A stretch of DNA of 64,000 nt from Chloroflexota bacterium (GTDB lineage: Bacteria; Chloroflexota; Dehalococcoidia; Lucifugimonadales; Lucifugimonadaceae). Location: NCBI GenBank assembly GCA_013204545.1, contig JABMNN010000061.1, positions 18,831 through 82,830 on the forward strand. The letters run 5' to 3'. This document shows positions 40,472-50,797 of the stretch, one piece after another; the stretch's first letter is position 1; each line of letters begins with the position of its first letter. The notes below the pieces were generated by a model that saw nothing but the letters and a program-made list of their open reading frames with translations, did not search any database and was not told the origin of the DNA. Made by a program: the position numbers and the translations under genes.

Positions 40472-41365
40472 TTGAACTACAAAAAGATCACGGGTGTCAT
40501 TCCAATCCTTCAAACACCATTCGACAAGAGTGGCAGGATAGATACCGAAAGCCTTAGTAGAGTGGTTGATTACAACATCGAAGCTGGTGTGGACGGTTTG
40601 GGCATCGCACTGGCTAGCGAAGTGCTCCTTCTCAACGAATCGGAGCGTGATTTACTACTCAAAACCGTAGTAGGCCAAACCAACAACAGGGTTCCAGTAG
40701 TGATGAATACCGATGCCAATGGAAACGATCTAGCCATTTACTACAGCAAGCGAGCCGAAGAGCTTGGCGCTGATGCTGTGATGCTTACGCCTCCGAATTC
40801 AGGAGTGGTTCGAGGTAACCCGGAAATCACCCGACAGTATTTCCGAGACATCGAAAGCGCAATCGGCGTGTCGGTGGTGCTTCAAGATGTGGAATTTGCG
40901 CAAGTTCCGCCGCAGATGGTCGCTGATATGGCACAGGAATGTCCCGGTATCGTCGCTTGCAAGATGGAAACGCCACCAACAGCACCTCGTATTGCTGCGA
41001 CCGTTGATGCGCTGCAAGGCAAAATCGTCGTGCTTGGTGGGGGTGGTGCTACCTACCTCATGGAAGAGCTAGCGCGTGGCAGCAGTGGAACGATGCCGTT
41101 CAGTTCAACGCCTGCTGAATTCATGGAAATTATGGATGTTTACGTAAGCGGAAACATCGAAAAAGCAACGAAAATCTTCAATCTGCGAATTGCCCCTCTG
41201 TGTCATCTGGTTAGTCAGGCACCTGAGTTGGCAATCGGCTTCCACAAGCAAATACTCAAAAGACGAGGTTTGATCGAGTCTGCCCGAGTACGAGAACCCG
41301 CGGCCAGCCCCGATAAGCACACTCAGCGAGACATTGACGCTCTTCTCGAACGAGTTATTGTTTAG
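40472..41365 (+). CDS. dihydrodipicolinate synthase (DapA) family protein
   Basis: ITGVIPILQTPFDKSGRIDTESLSRVVDYNIEAGVDGLGIALASE, GADAVMLTPP, IVACKME. Confidence 0.88.
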   Translation: MNYKKITGVIPILQTPFDKSGRIDTESLSRVVDYNIEAGVDGLGIALASEVLLLNESERDLLLKTVVGQTNNRVPVVMNTDANGNDLAIYYSKRAEELGADAVMLTPPNSGVVRGNPEITRQYFRDIESAIGVSVVLQDVEFAQVPPQMVADMAQECPGIVACKMETPPTAPRIAATVDALQGKIVVLGGGGATYLMEELARGSSGTMPFSSTPAEFMEIMDVYVSGNIEKATKIFNLRIAPLCHLVSQAPELAIGFHKQILKRRGLIESARVREPAASPDKHTQRDIDALLERVIV

Positions 41366-41432
41366 CCGTTAAAGTCAGCGCAATTAATGCACAATTTCAC
41401 GGCAGATTAATTCAATAAAGCACTACTCGCGA

Positions 41433-42425
41433 CTACCCGCCGAAGTTGAATTCGAATCCTACGCCTTGTTCCTTTGCCTGTTCGTAAACGAGCGAGGCGC
41501 AGGAAATATCTTGAATCGCCAAGCCCACGCTCTTGAACAGCGTGATTTCCTCTTCGTTCTCCCGCCCAACAAGCGTGCCATTGACCACCGCACCTAGGTC
41601 GCCATGAATATCGTCGGCTGAATACACTCCCTCCTCAATCGGAATCTGAATGTCGCCAGCCTCATTTAAGCAGGCCTGTTTCTGGTCGGCAACGACTTTA
41701 GCCCGCTGAATCGTCGCGGTATCGAGCTCACGGACACCCGGGGTATGTGAACCTATGGCGTTGATGTGAGCGCCGGGCTTCCACCAATCGGCTTGAACAA
41801 TCGGCTTCGAAGCCGTCGTTGCGAGAGCGACAATATCTGACTCACGACAGAGTTCTTCACCACTTGCAGCTAACCGCACTTCAACACCAGTTTCAGCCGT
41901 TAACGATTCCGCAAATTTCCTGCGAGCGTCATCGGCATCGAGCGAGAAAGCAAGAATGGTATCGAGATCACGTGCGGCTGCCATTCCAACAACCTGTTGA
42001 CGTGCTTGAACACCTGTGCCGAAAATTCCGGCGATCTTCGCATTCTTGCGAGCCAGATGGCGAGTGGCGACACCGGTTACTGCTCCGGTTCGGGCTGCGG
42101 TTAGGAATCCACCATCCATTACAGCAACCACTTCACCGGTCTGGTTATCTTGAACCAAGATTGTGCCGATCGTTGTAGGCAAACCAAACTTCGAAGGGTT
42201 CTCTTTATAAACGGTGACTGCCTTGATTCCGAGTGCACCGCCAGTTTTAAGATAAGCAGGCATGTAGGCAATCCACCCGCCAACTGCAGGATCAACAAAA
42301 ACAGTGCGGTCGGGCATTTCTGCTGTGCCTGCCGCAAGTTCACCAAACGCAGCCTCGACGACGTCGATCGCTTTAGACATTGGAAGAAGCTTTATTACGT
42401 CAGATCGGTTCAGTAGTAGTGCCAT
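41433..42425 (-). CDS. ornithine cyclodeaminase/mu-crystallin family protein
   Basis: FGTGVQARQQVVGMAAARDLDTILAFS, AARTGAVTGVATRHLARK, HINAIGSHTPGVRELD. Confidence 0.92.
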   Translation of the reverse strand: MALLLNRSDVIKLLPMSKAIDVVEAAFGELAAGTAEMPDRTVFVDPAVGGWIAYMPAYLKTGGALGIKAVTVYKENPSKFGLPTTIGTILVQDNQTGEVVAVMDGGFLTAARTGAVTGVATRHLARKNAKIAGIFGTGVQARQQVVGMAAARDLDTILAFSLDADDARRKFAESLTAETGVEVRLAASGEELCRESDIVALATTASKPIVQADWWKPGAHINAIGSHTPGVRELDTATIQRAKVVADQKQACLNEAGDIQIPIEEGVYSADDIHGDLGAVVNGTLVGRENEEEITLFKSVGLAIQDISCASLVYEQAKEQGVGFEFNFGG

Positions 42426-42652
42426 TAGAATTCTCCAGCATGGTTTAGGAGGTAGGTCACATCAGTTCGGATGTGTCATATCAAATTGGATTACGATGGC
42501 GATTATAGCCATGCCGTAACTCTTACAAAATGATTTGTCCGTATTTGTTTCGGTTATCAACCCTTAACAGATAGATCACCCGCAGATGTAAAACAAATGT
42601 ATCGTTGGTACAAGAAGATTGATTAGCAATAGTGGCTCTGTAGGACGCGCGT

Positions 42653-43702
42653 GTGACGAAATCGAACGATAAAGATCCTTGGCTCGGTGGCGAGGTTGAA
42701 AAAAAGCCTAAAGTTCTAAAGAACCTAAAGGGCAGCAAAAAACCTCAGGCTGAGAGCATGCCCGAAGACGGTGATGTGCTTAATGTGAATGACAAGCTAG
42801 AAATTGATACCGGATCTGTGGAAGCTGCTGAAGCCTCCGTTTCTTCGGAAGAAGCAACAGCCGATATCGAATCTGACTCGCCCGTAGGCGAGCAAGAATC
42901 CACCGGTGACACTCGATATGAGTTCACCCCATCGGATGTTCCAGATCGAGATCGCTTACTAGGCGATGAGCCGTACTACGGCGGCAGAGGCGGAACAGCT
43001 TTTGGGTTTGTTCGCCAGTCAGAAGCGAACTTCGTTCCTACCGAGCCGAAGCTATATATAGCACCCGGTACAGAAGATAATGATGGCGAAGAGCAGTTCG
43101 GGTTCCCTGATGTACCTGCGAATACTCAGCGCCTGTTCATAGCAATCGAAATTCCGCGGGCTGTGAAACGAGAACTATCTGAGTTGCCGGGAAGTTTCAT
43201 CCCACGTGAATACGAGCGCGTCCGATGGATCGGACAAGATGCGATGCACCTCACACTGAAATTCTTGGGTGATATACCGATCAGCAAAATTCCGGAGATC
43301 AAAGATTCGCTGCAGCAGGCGGCAGAATCTACCGGACAATTCACGATGAAAATCGGTCGTACCGGGTGCTTTCCATCATTTAAAGACCCACGTATTTGCT
43401 GGATCGGATTCTCCGGTGAACTCAGGCGACTCGAACAACTTCAAGGTCGTGTAGAGGGTCGTATGGTCACTCTTGGTCTTGAGCCTGATGATCGAAATTT
43501 TGCAGCGCATGTGACGATCGGACGAACTCGACCTGGTATTCGTGGTCGATTTGCCGAAGATATTGGGGTTTCTTGGCGGCACGCTCCGCTCAAATCCACA
43601 GGAAAGATCGTTTCAGTGACTTCCATTGCACTGTATCGAAGCTACCTCGACGAAAAAGAAGACACGCAATACGAACAGCTAGCCAACTTTGAACTCGTCT
43701 AG
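42653..43702 (+). CDS. RNA 2',3'-cyclic phosphodiesterase (ThpR/LigT family) with long acidic N-terminal extension
   Basis: RLFIAIEIPRAVKRELSELPGSF...MHLTLKFLGDIP and FAAHVTIGRTR (two HxT motifs). Confidence 0.88.
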   Translation: MTKSNDKDPWLGGEVEKKPKVLKNLKGSKKPQAESMPEDGDVLNVNDKLEIDTGSVEAAEASVSSEEATADIESDSPVGEQESTGDTRYEFTPSDVPDRDRLLGDEPYYGGRGGTAFGFVRQSEANFVPTEPKLYIAPGTEDNDGEEQFGFPDVPANTQRLFIAIEIPRAVKRELSELPGSFIPREYERVRWIGQDAMHLTLKFLGDIPISKIPEIKDSLQQAAESTGQFTMKIGRTGCFPSFKDPRICWIGFSGELRRLEQLQGRVEGRMVTLGLEPDDRNFAAHVTIGRTRPGIRGRFAEDIGVSWRHAPLKSTGKIVSVTSIALYRSYLDEKEDTQYEQLANFELV

Positions 43703-43829
43703 CGCATAGGTTTTCGCAGCGTCTCGCGCCCAACGTCAGATCGCTCGTCTTCGATGATTTATTCCAGATGAGCGAAATGGAAACCAGCTGCTGCATGAAA
43801 AACATTGAGCAGGTAATATTGAAAAGTTA

Positions 43830-44110
43830 CAGGTAACGACGGAGATACGATCGAATCCGTCCACCCCCTTTAAGCGAGCCCGGTATGGTGAGAGCGGGCA
43901 TGGGGCGGGAATCGATCATCACTCCCGAGCCGTTCACTGAACGTCGGCGTGAACAAACGCTGGCGCTAGGCTGAACCGTTCCTGCCGGACGTTATACCGG
44001 CTCGACTGAGTGTTCCGATAAGCGAAGAGCGAATCGGGAAACCAGGGTGGTACCGCGGTACCGTTTTATTTCAAAACGCCCGTCCCTGATCCATTAGGGG
44101 CGGGCTTTGT
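43830..44110 (+). ncRNA. T-box leader upstream of ileS
   Basis: AGGGTGGTACCGCGG T-box sequence at 44044-44058, followed by terminator GCCCGTCCCT-gatccatt-AGGGGCGGGC + T-rich tail (44078-44110), located directly upstream of an Ile-tRNA synthetase gene. 5' boundary approximate. Confidence 0.92.
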
Positions 44111-44177
44111 TGTTAACTTGCGACATCGAACGTCTGTCTCGACTAATCGTCGAGAAAAACAAGTAGAAAGCGTGCCA

Positions 44178-47100
44178 ATGGGCACACAAGGAAAAATACA
44201 CGTGGCGAGCCACTTCGATTCAGTAGATCCAAAAGTTGACTTCGTAGCCAATGAGGAAGCAATTCTCAAGTGGTGGGAAGATAACGACATCCCAGCTCGC
44301 TATCGAGCGCTGAACGACGATAAAGAGAAGAAATTCTCGTTCATCGACGGTCCGATCACAGCGAACAACGCCATGGGTGTGCACCACGCATGGGGGCGCA
44401 CGTACAAAGATCTTTTCCTTCGTTTTCGCAATATGCAGGGCTATAAGCAACGATTCCAGAACGGCTTCGACGGTCAGGGGCTTTGGATCGAAGTCGAAGT
44501 CGAAAAAGAGATGGGATTTAAGTCGAAACGCGACATCGAAGCGTTTGGGGTTGGCAAGTTCGTCGAAGAATGTCGTAAACGTGTCGACCGTTTTGCAGCT
44601 CGTATAACTGAGCAATCTAAGCGACTCGGATACTTCATGGACTGGGACAACTCGTACCACACGAAGTCCGACGAAAATAACTACACCATCTGGCATTTCC
44701 TAAAGACCTGTGCTGACAAAGGCTGGATCTACAAGGGTCGAGATGTCATGCCGTGGTGCCCGCGTTGTGGGACGGGACTCTCTCAGCACGAGATCGTCAC
44801 TGAGGGTTATCAGGACATCACCCACGAAAGCCCGTATCTGAAATTCCCACTCATAGACCAAGGGCATGAAGGCGAGAATCTTCTCGTTTGGACCACCACG
44901 CCGTGGACTCTCGCAGCAAACGTGGCTGCCGCAGTAAACCCCGAATACACCTACGCCAAAGTCGAAGACCGCGGCGAGATCCTCTACTTCAGTAAATCTC
45001 TAGTTGAGTCACTAAAGCGTGATCATGTCTTGACCGACGAAGCCAAGGTAATTGGCGAAGTTAAAGGTTCAGAACTCGTAGGCCTCAAATATCGTGGGCC
45101 TTTTGACGAACTTCCTGCACAGGCAGAAACCATCGACCAGCACCGTGTACTGGCGTGGGACGAAGTCGGCGAAGACGAAGGAACAGGTATCGTCCACACG
45201 GCTCCCGGAGCCGGTGCCGAAGACTTCAAGCTCGGTAAGGAAAACGGGCTAACTCCAATCGCCCCGCTCGACCAGAACGGCATTTATTTAGAAGGATTCG
45301 GTGAATTCACTGGCAAATCTGCAGCTGATGTGAAAGACATGGTCTTCGCATCTCTCAAAGAAAAAGGGCTTCTCGTTCGAGTCAACAAGTACACCCACCG
45401 ATATCCGGTTTGCTGGCGGTGCGGCACCGAACTCGTATTCCGCTTGGTCGATGAATGGTTCATCAATATGGACGAAATTCGACCCAAGATGGAAAAAGCC
45501 ACGAACGAGATGAACTGGTACCCAGAGTTTGGTAAGGCGCGCGAGCTCGACTGGCTCAAAAACATGCAGGATTGGATGATCTCGAAAAAACGATATTACG
45601 GTCTCGCCCTACCGATCTACGCCTGCGATTGTGGGCACTTCGATGTGATTGGTTCACAAGAAGAACTCAAAGAACGTGCAGTCGAAGGCTGGGCAGAATT
45701 CGAAGCAAGCGGCGCATCACCACACCGACCGTGGATCGATGGCGTGAAAATCGCTTGCTCAGAATGTGGTGAACCAGTCGATCGTATTCAGGATGTTGGA
45801 AATGCTTGGCTCGATGCCGGAATCGTTCCGTTCTCGACCATCGGCTACAAGTCCGATCCTGAGTACTGGAAAGAATGGTTCCCTGCCGACTGGATATCAG
45901 AAAGCTTTCCGGGACAGTTCCGCAACTGGTTCTACTCTCTGATCGTTATGGCAGCCGTACTCGAAGACTCACTGCCAGCTAGAAACGTTTTTGCATACGC
46001 ACTGATGCGCGACGAAAACGGCGATGAGATGCACAAGTCAAAGGGCAACGCCATCTGGTTCGAAGAAGCAGCCGACAAGATGGGTGTCGACGTGATGCGT
46101 TGGACCTACAGTCGGCACAATCCGGCATCAAACCTCAACTTCGGCTACAAGACAGGAGATGAAGTTCGCCGTCAATTCATGATTCCTCTGTGGAACATTT
46201 ATTCCTTCTTTACGACCTACGCCAACCTCGATGGTTGGACGCCCGGCGACTGCTCGATTCCGGTATCGTTCGGATTCGACGCCGAAGGCACGAAAAACGC
46301 TTATGAGTCGTGGACCATGCCTAAGGGTGAGGGGTTCTCTGAGCTCGACCGTTGGATCCTCTCTGAGCTGAATCAACTCATCGCCAAGATGACCGACAAC
46401 CTAGAAAACTGGCAGCTTCCGTATGCCGCCAGTGAAGTTGAGCAGTTCGTTGAGGATCTGTCGAACTGGTACGTCAGGCGATCACGTCGACGCTTCTGGA
46501 AAACGGAAGGCGACAAGGACAAAAACGCCGCCTATTCGACGCTATACACATGCCTGACTACGCTTTCTCGTCTGTTGGCTCCGTTTACGCCTTTCGTAGC
46601 CGACATCATGTTCCGAAACCTCGTTGCCGATCGCATTGACAGCGCGCCGGATTCGGTCCACCTGACGTCGTGGCCAAAATCCAATGAATCATTGATCGAC
46701 GAAGACGTAATGAACGAAACGCGCCTTGCGATTCGACTGGCTTCTCTAGGTCGGTCGGCACGAGCGCAATCACGGCTAAAAGTTCGTCAGCCTTTGGCAG
46801 AGTTCATCGCAGAAGTACGGCACGATTGGGAGCATTTTGCTCTCGCCAAAATCGAGAATGTTCTAAAAGAAGAATTGAACGTGAAAGCTGTTCGAGACGC
46901 ATCAGCAATGGGCGGTCTGCTCGGATTCGAAATTAAGCCGAACCTGCGCATACTCGGACCCAAGTACGGTAAGCAAATTGGCGAAATCAGAAATGCGCTG
47001 CAAGCAACCGATGCCAATGAAATCGCACGAGCTTCCGAAGCCGGTGAAATCATTTCAATAGGCGGATTTGAACTAGAATCAGACGAAGTTCTCGTCGAAC

Positions 47101-47459
47101 GAATAGCGCTTGAGAACTATGCAGTCGCCACCGACGCCGGTTATGCCGGAGCAGTCTTTACGGTTGTTTCAGACGAACTAAAAGCTGAGGGAACAGCCCG
47201 CGAAGTGGTGCGTATGATTCAGAATCTACGCAAAACGTCAGGTCTCGAAATCTCAGATCGAATCAACCTCTGGATGTCGTGTTCAGATGATGTGACCGGA
47301 GCTTTGATGACCTACTCTGACTACATTGCGGCAGAAACGTTGGCTGAAAACATCGACCTCGGAGCAGTCCTTAGCGACGATGCGCTCGGAATAGCCGCAA
47401 CTGAAACTTTGATACTCGATGACGACTCAACTATCACCGTCGCTTTAGAAAAAGCGTAA
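44178..47459 (+). CDS. ileS: isoleucyl-tRNA synthetase
   Basis: FIDGPITANNAMGVHHAWGRTYKDLFLRF, WTTTPWTLAANVA, ALMRDENGDEMHKSKGNAIWFEEAADKMGVDVMRW. Start could be 44178 or nearby. Confidence 0.96.
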   Translation: MGTQGKIHVASHFDSVDPKVDFVANEEAILKWWEDNDIPARYRALNDDKEKKFSFIDGPITANNAMGVHHAWGRTYKDLFLRFRNMQGYKQRFQNGFDGQGLWIEVEVEKEMGFKSKRDIEAFGVGKFVEECRKRVDRFAARITEQSKRLGYFMDWDNSYHTKSDENNYTIWHFLKTCADKGWIYKGRDVMPWCPRCGTGLSQHEIVTEGYQDITHESPYLKFPLIDQGHEGENLLVWTTTPWTLAANVAAAVNPEYTYAKVEDRGEILYFSKSLVESLKRDHVLTDEAKVIGEVKGSELVGLKYRGPFDELPAQAETIDQHRVLAWDEVGEDEGTGIVHTAPGAGAEDFKLGKENGLTPIAPLDQNGIYLEGFGEFTGKSAADVKDMVFASLKEKGLLVRVNKYTHRYPVCWRCGTELVFRLVDEWFINMDEIRPKMEKATNEMNWYPEFGKARELDWLKNMQDWMISKKRYYGLALPIYACDCGHFDVIGSQEELKERAVEGWAEFEASGASPHRPWIDGVKIACSECGEPVDRIQDVGNAWLDAGIVPFSTIGYKSDPEYWKEWFPADWISESFPGQFRNWFYSLIVMAAVLEDSLPARNVFAYALMRDENGDEMHKSKGNAIWFEEAADKMGVDVMRWTYSRHNPASNLNFGYKTGDEVRRQFMIPLWNIYSFFTTYANLDGWTPGDCSIPVSFGFDAEGTKNAYESWTMPKGEGFSELDRWILSELNQLIAKMTDNLENWQLPYAASEVEQFVEDLSNWYVRRSRRRFWKTEGDKDKNAAYSTLYTCLTTLSRLLAPFTPFVADIMFRNLVADRIDSAPDSVHLTSWPKSNESLIDEDVMNETRLAIRLASLGRSARAQSRLKVRQPLAEFIAEVRHDWEHFALAKIENVLKEELNVKAVRDASAMGGLLGFEIKPNLRILGPKYGKQIGEIRNALQATDANEIARASEAGEIISIGGFELESDEVLVERIALENYAVATDAGYAGAVFTVVSDELKAEGTAREVVRMIQNLRKTSGLEISDRINLWMSCSDDVTGALMTYSDYIAAETLAENIDLGAVLSDDALGIAATETLILDDDSTITVALEKA

Positions 47460-47485
47460 TTCGTTCTGTAGGTAGGGCAACAAAC

Positions 47486-48463
47486 ATGAAAGCACTCCTC
47501 CTCGACAAACCCGGCCCAGTATCCGATCTTCGCATTGGTGAACTTTCTCTACCCGAACCGGGCCCGAACGAGATTCGAGTGAAGGTTTACGCTGTCAGCC
47601 TTAATCCGGTCGACTACAAACTGGCAGGGCGTGGCAACGATAACTGGACGTTCCCGCACGTTCTCGGACTCGACGTTGCTGGTGTTGTCGACGCGATCGG
47701 TTCTGACGTTGTTCAGTGGCACCCATACGATCGGGTTTTCTACCACGGCGATCTCACCAAGGCTGGCGGATTCGCCGAATACGCGATTACAACCGCCCAC
47801 ACTAGTGCCAGGATTCCAGACAACGTCACGTTTGCTGAAGCGGCGGCAATACCATGCGCAGGACTAACCGCTTACGAGGCGGTGGTGCGTCGTCTAGATG
47901 TCCAACAAGAGCACACGGTATGGATGCAGGGTGGTGCAGGTGGCGTAGGCGGCTTCGGGATTCAGATATGCAAGAACATAGGCGCAACGGTCATAACCAC
48001 TGCCTCTGAACGAAACCATGATTTCGTGAAGTCGCTCGGGGCAGATCATGCGATCGATTACAACAACGAGCACGTGGTCAAAACGATCATGGCAATTACT
48101 AACGGTCGAGGAGTTGATCGGGTACTCGGAGCGGTCGATGCAAATACCGTCAATGAAGGAATTGAAGTTCTTAAATTCCGTGGAGGAATCGCCTGTGTAG
48201 CCGGAATGCCGACCATCACAGACACGACGTTCTCTGGTGCGAAGTCGATCCACAACATTGCGTATGGCGGGGCTCACACGTCGACCAATCGGGCAGCCCA
48301 GTTCGATCTCGCGAAAATGGCACAAGAAATGATCGCACTCGTAGCCGATAAGAAAATCGATCCGATGATCGAGCAAACGATTAGCTTTGAAAACATTCCA
48401 GAGGGTCTAGCTCAACTCGAATCCCGCCACGTTCGTGGGAAGATCGTCGCTGAGATCGAATGA
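47486..48463 (+). CDS. zinc-type alcohol dehydrogenase/quinone oxidoreductase family protein
   Basis: MKALLLDKPGPVSDLRIGELSLPEPGPNEIRVKVYAVSLNPVDYKL, GGAGGVGGFGIQICKNIGATVITTASERN. Confidence 0.92.
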   Translation: MKALLLDKPGPVSDLRIGELSLPEPGPNEIRVKVYAVSLNPVDYKLAGRGNDNWTFPHVLGLDVAGVVDAIGSDVVQWHPYDRVFYHGDLTKAGGFAEYAITTAHTSARIPDNVTFAEAAAIPCAGLTAYEAVVRRLDVQQEHTVWMQGGAGGVGGFGIQICKNIGATVITTASERNHDFVKSLGADHAIDYNNEHVVKTIMAITNGRGVDRVLGAVDANTVNEGIEVLKFRGGIACVAGMPTITDTTFSGAKSIHNIAYGGAHTSTNRAAQFDLAKMAQEMIALVADKKIDPMIEQTISFENIPEGLAQLESRHVRGKIVAEIE

Positions 48464-48550
48464 GCATTTAGCGCAGAACTGTGCGGTTTGGGCCCCTTTC
48501 AGCTTTCTCCTGATCGGTGAACCTAAATAAGTAAAACCCACAATGCCGAT

Positions 48551-50392
48551 TTGGTGCTAAGACTAAGATCATTCATCACTCTATGCATAGACTCAATAGC
48601 GAGTCCATTCGCATGTGACTCGTTGATAGAGATTGCATTGATTTTCCTGTTATTAGGTTCTGGAATAATCACGGTATCGCTTGTGGTTTACGCAACTCGT
48701 CTCGAGGGTCGTGCCGGAATAGCGCCGATGGCTGTCGTATTCACTGGTATCGCGATTTGGTCATTCGCATATGTAATTGAACTCAGTGCTGAATCATTCG
48801 ACATGAGACTAACGGCAGCAAAAGTCTCATATGTTGGGATTGTTCTCATCCCCGGCTCATGGTTTGTGTTCGCACTCGAATACACCGGTAGACGTCGTTG
48901 GATATCGAAGAGACTGATTCTTGCACTGACAATTGCGCCACTCATCGCCCTGACTGCCGTCTGGACAAATGACTTTCACCATTTGCGCTGGACTGGCACC
49001 GTGATTCACCGGACAGAGCAGTCGTACTGGATAGAATTCAAAGGAGGTCCATTTTTTTGGGTGCACAGTATCTACTCATACAACCTGTTATTAGTGGGTA
49101 TGGGCTTGGTATTTCGAGAGGCCATTCGTCTACCAGGCAAATTAAGAAAACAGGGATTCGCCCTCATTTTCGTAACGCTAACACCGTTCTTCGGCAGCAT
49201 GCTTCACGTTCTGGGCATCTCACCGTTCGGGATCATCGATCCAGCTCCAATAACCGCGTTAATCTCTAGCTTGATGATGATCGTAATAGTTAGGCGACTC
49301 AAACTTCTACAAGTTCTCCCAATCGGTCGAGAAGTCATAATGAAGAACTTTCGAGATGGAATGATCATCGTCGATGAGAACTCCGTTATCGTTGATATCA
49401 ACCAAACAGCTGAGCAAACCATAGGCCTCACGTTAAACGACGTTGTCTTGAAAAACGCTAAGGAAATTTTCGGAGACCGAGGAACATTCACCAGCTTCGA
49501 TTTTACGTCGACTTTGGGATTGGAACACGGCGTGCATATCGATCCAGTCTTGGGCGTAAATGGTCTGCACTACCACCCGGTGGTTTCCAACATTGACGAT
49601 GGATCAGACAGGATGTTGGGGCGGTTAGTGATTTTCCGAGATATTTCAGATCGAATGGAAGTCGAGAAACAAGTCGCTGAAGCACGAAGCCAATTCCTAT
49701 CAACAATTTCGCACGAGCTCCGAACTCCACTAACTGTTATTTCAGCATTCGCCGATATATTGGTGAGTAACCGGGAACAAATCCTCGGAGAAAAACAGAT
49801 CCAGCAGGTATCGGCAATTCAACGATCATCAAGAAATATGAATGCGCTGATATCTGACCTGCTTGACGTGTCACATTCTGATGGCGGACGTCTCACAATC
49901 GAACCCGTTGAGTTTGAGTTGACACAAGTAATTCGAGATATCGAGATAAACACTCAGAACCAACTCGATGCTAAAAATCAGCAGCTCCTCATTGAAATGA
50001 ACCACAGGGAGTTATATCTGGTTGCAGATGAGTTGAGATTTATTCAAATTGTCACGAATTTGGTTACGAACGCATCGAAATACTCTGCGATAGGCAAGAC
50101 CATTAACTTAGATTTAGATGTTCTTCGATCTGGAATTCGATTATCCGTAGCAGATGAAGGAATCGGCATATCTACAGAGGATATGTCAAAGATGTTTACG
50201 CCATTCTTCCGGGCTGAAAATGCCGAGACTCGCTCGCAACCTGGCACCGGGCTGGGACTATCAATCGTCAAATCAGTGGTTGAACTTCATGATGGAGAAA
50301 TCGAAATCGATAGTGTTTTCGGCGTCGGAACCAAGGTGACATTTTGGATTCCCGGATTGATCGATAAGACAGTGGATCAAGCGGTCGCTTAG
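48551..50392 (+). CDS. sensor histidine kinase with N-terminal 7TM-like region and PAS domain
   Basis: Seven hydrophobic segments, MIIVDENSVIVDINQTAEQTIG (PAS), TISHELRTPLTVISAFADIL, DEGIGISTEDMSKMFTPFFRAENAETRSQPGTGLGLSIVKSVV. Confidence 0.9.
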   Translation: MVLRLRSFITLCIDSIASPFACDSLIEIALIFLLLGSGIITVSLVVYATRLEGRAGIAPMAVVFTGIAIWSFAYVIELSAESFDMRLTAAKVSYVGIVLIPGSWFVFALEYTGRRRWISKRLILALTIAPLIALTAVWTNDFHHLRWTGTVIHRTEQSYWIEFKGGPFFWVHSIYSYNLLLVGMGLVFREAIRLPGKLRKQGFALIFVTLTPFFGSMLHVLGISPFGIIDPAPITALISSLMMIVIVRRLKLLQVLPIGREVIMKNFRDGMIIVDENSVIVDINQTAEQTIGLTLNDVVLKNAKEIFGDRGTFTSFDFTSTLGLEHGVHIDPVLGVNGLHYHPVVSNIDDGSDRMLGRLVIFRDISDRMEVEKQVAEARSQFLSTISHELRTPLTVISAFADILVSNREQILGEKQIQQVSAIQRSSRNMNALISDLLDVSHSDGGRLTIEPVEFELTQVIRDIEINTQNQLDAKNQQLLIEMNHRELYLVADELRFIQIVTNLVTNASKYSAIGKTINLDLDVLRSGIRLSVADEGIGISTEDMSKMFTPFFRAENAETRSQPGTGLGLSIVKSVVELHDGEIEIDSVFGVGTKVTFWIPGLIDKTVDQAVA

Positions 50393-50797
50393 CGATTTTC
50401 TGTAGGATCGACGCTCTTCACGGTTCAAGCCCAACCTGCGTGCCACCGACACATGGACAACAATCTAATCTTTCGCCCGATGGTAACAACTGTGTGCCTG
50501 TCCCAATTCAAATCCGATACACTGCGGCAAGATGATCGCCACACTCACTTAGACCAACATAGAACCTCTTCGATTAAAAATCCTGCGATAGCACTACAAG
50601 CACCATAGGATTGAGAGCAAGAAGATATTTCACAGAAATACGGGGTATTGAACGGCGTATCGGTGCGTTCGATAAAACGCTTCTTACCATTGATTCAAGA
50701 TCAGAATCGGTATCGATGCGAATTCGAAAACTCTCAACTGGCTCTGAGACCTGACACTTCCGAAGCAAAGGCTGAAACAGTGACGTTCACGCCATAA

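Noticed and set aside
44220-44696. 158-aa antisense ORF inside ileS (and similar long antisense ORFs inside mfd, the kinases and dnaG)
   Set aside because: Antisense ORFs within strongly coding sequence; expected by-products of codon bias.
50574-50768. 64-aa minus-strand ORF in a ~400-bp gap
   Set aside because: Starts at TTG with no RBS; composition is plausible but no supporting motif.
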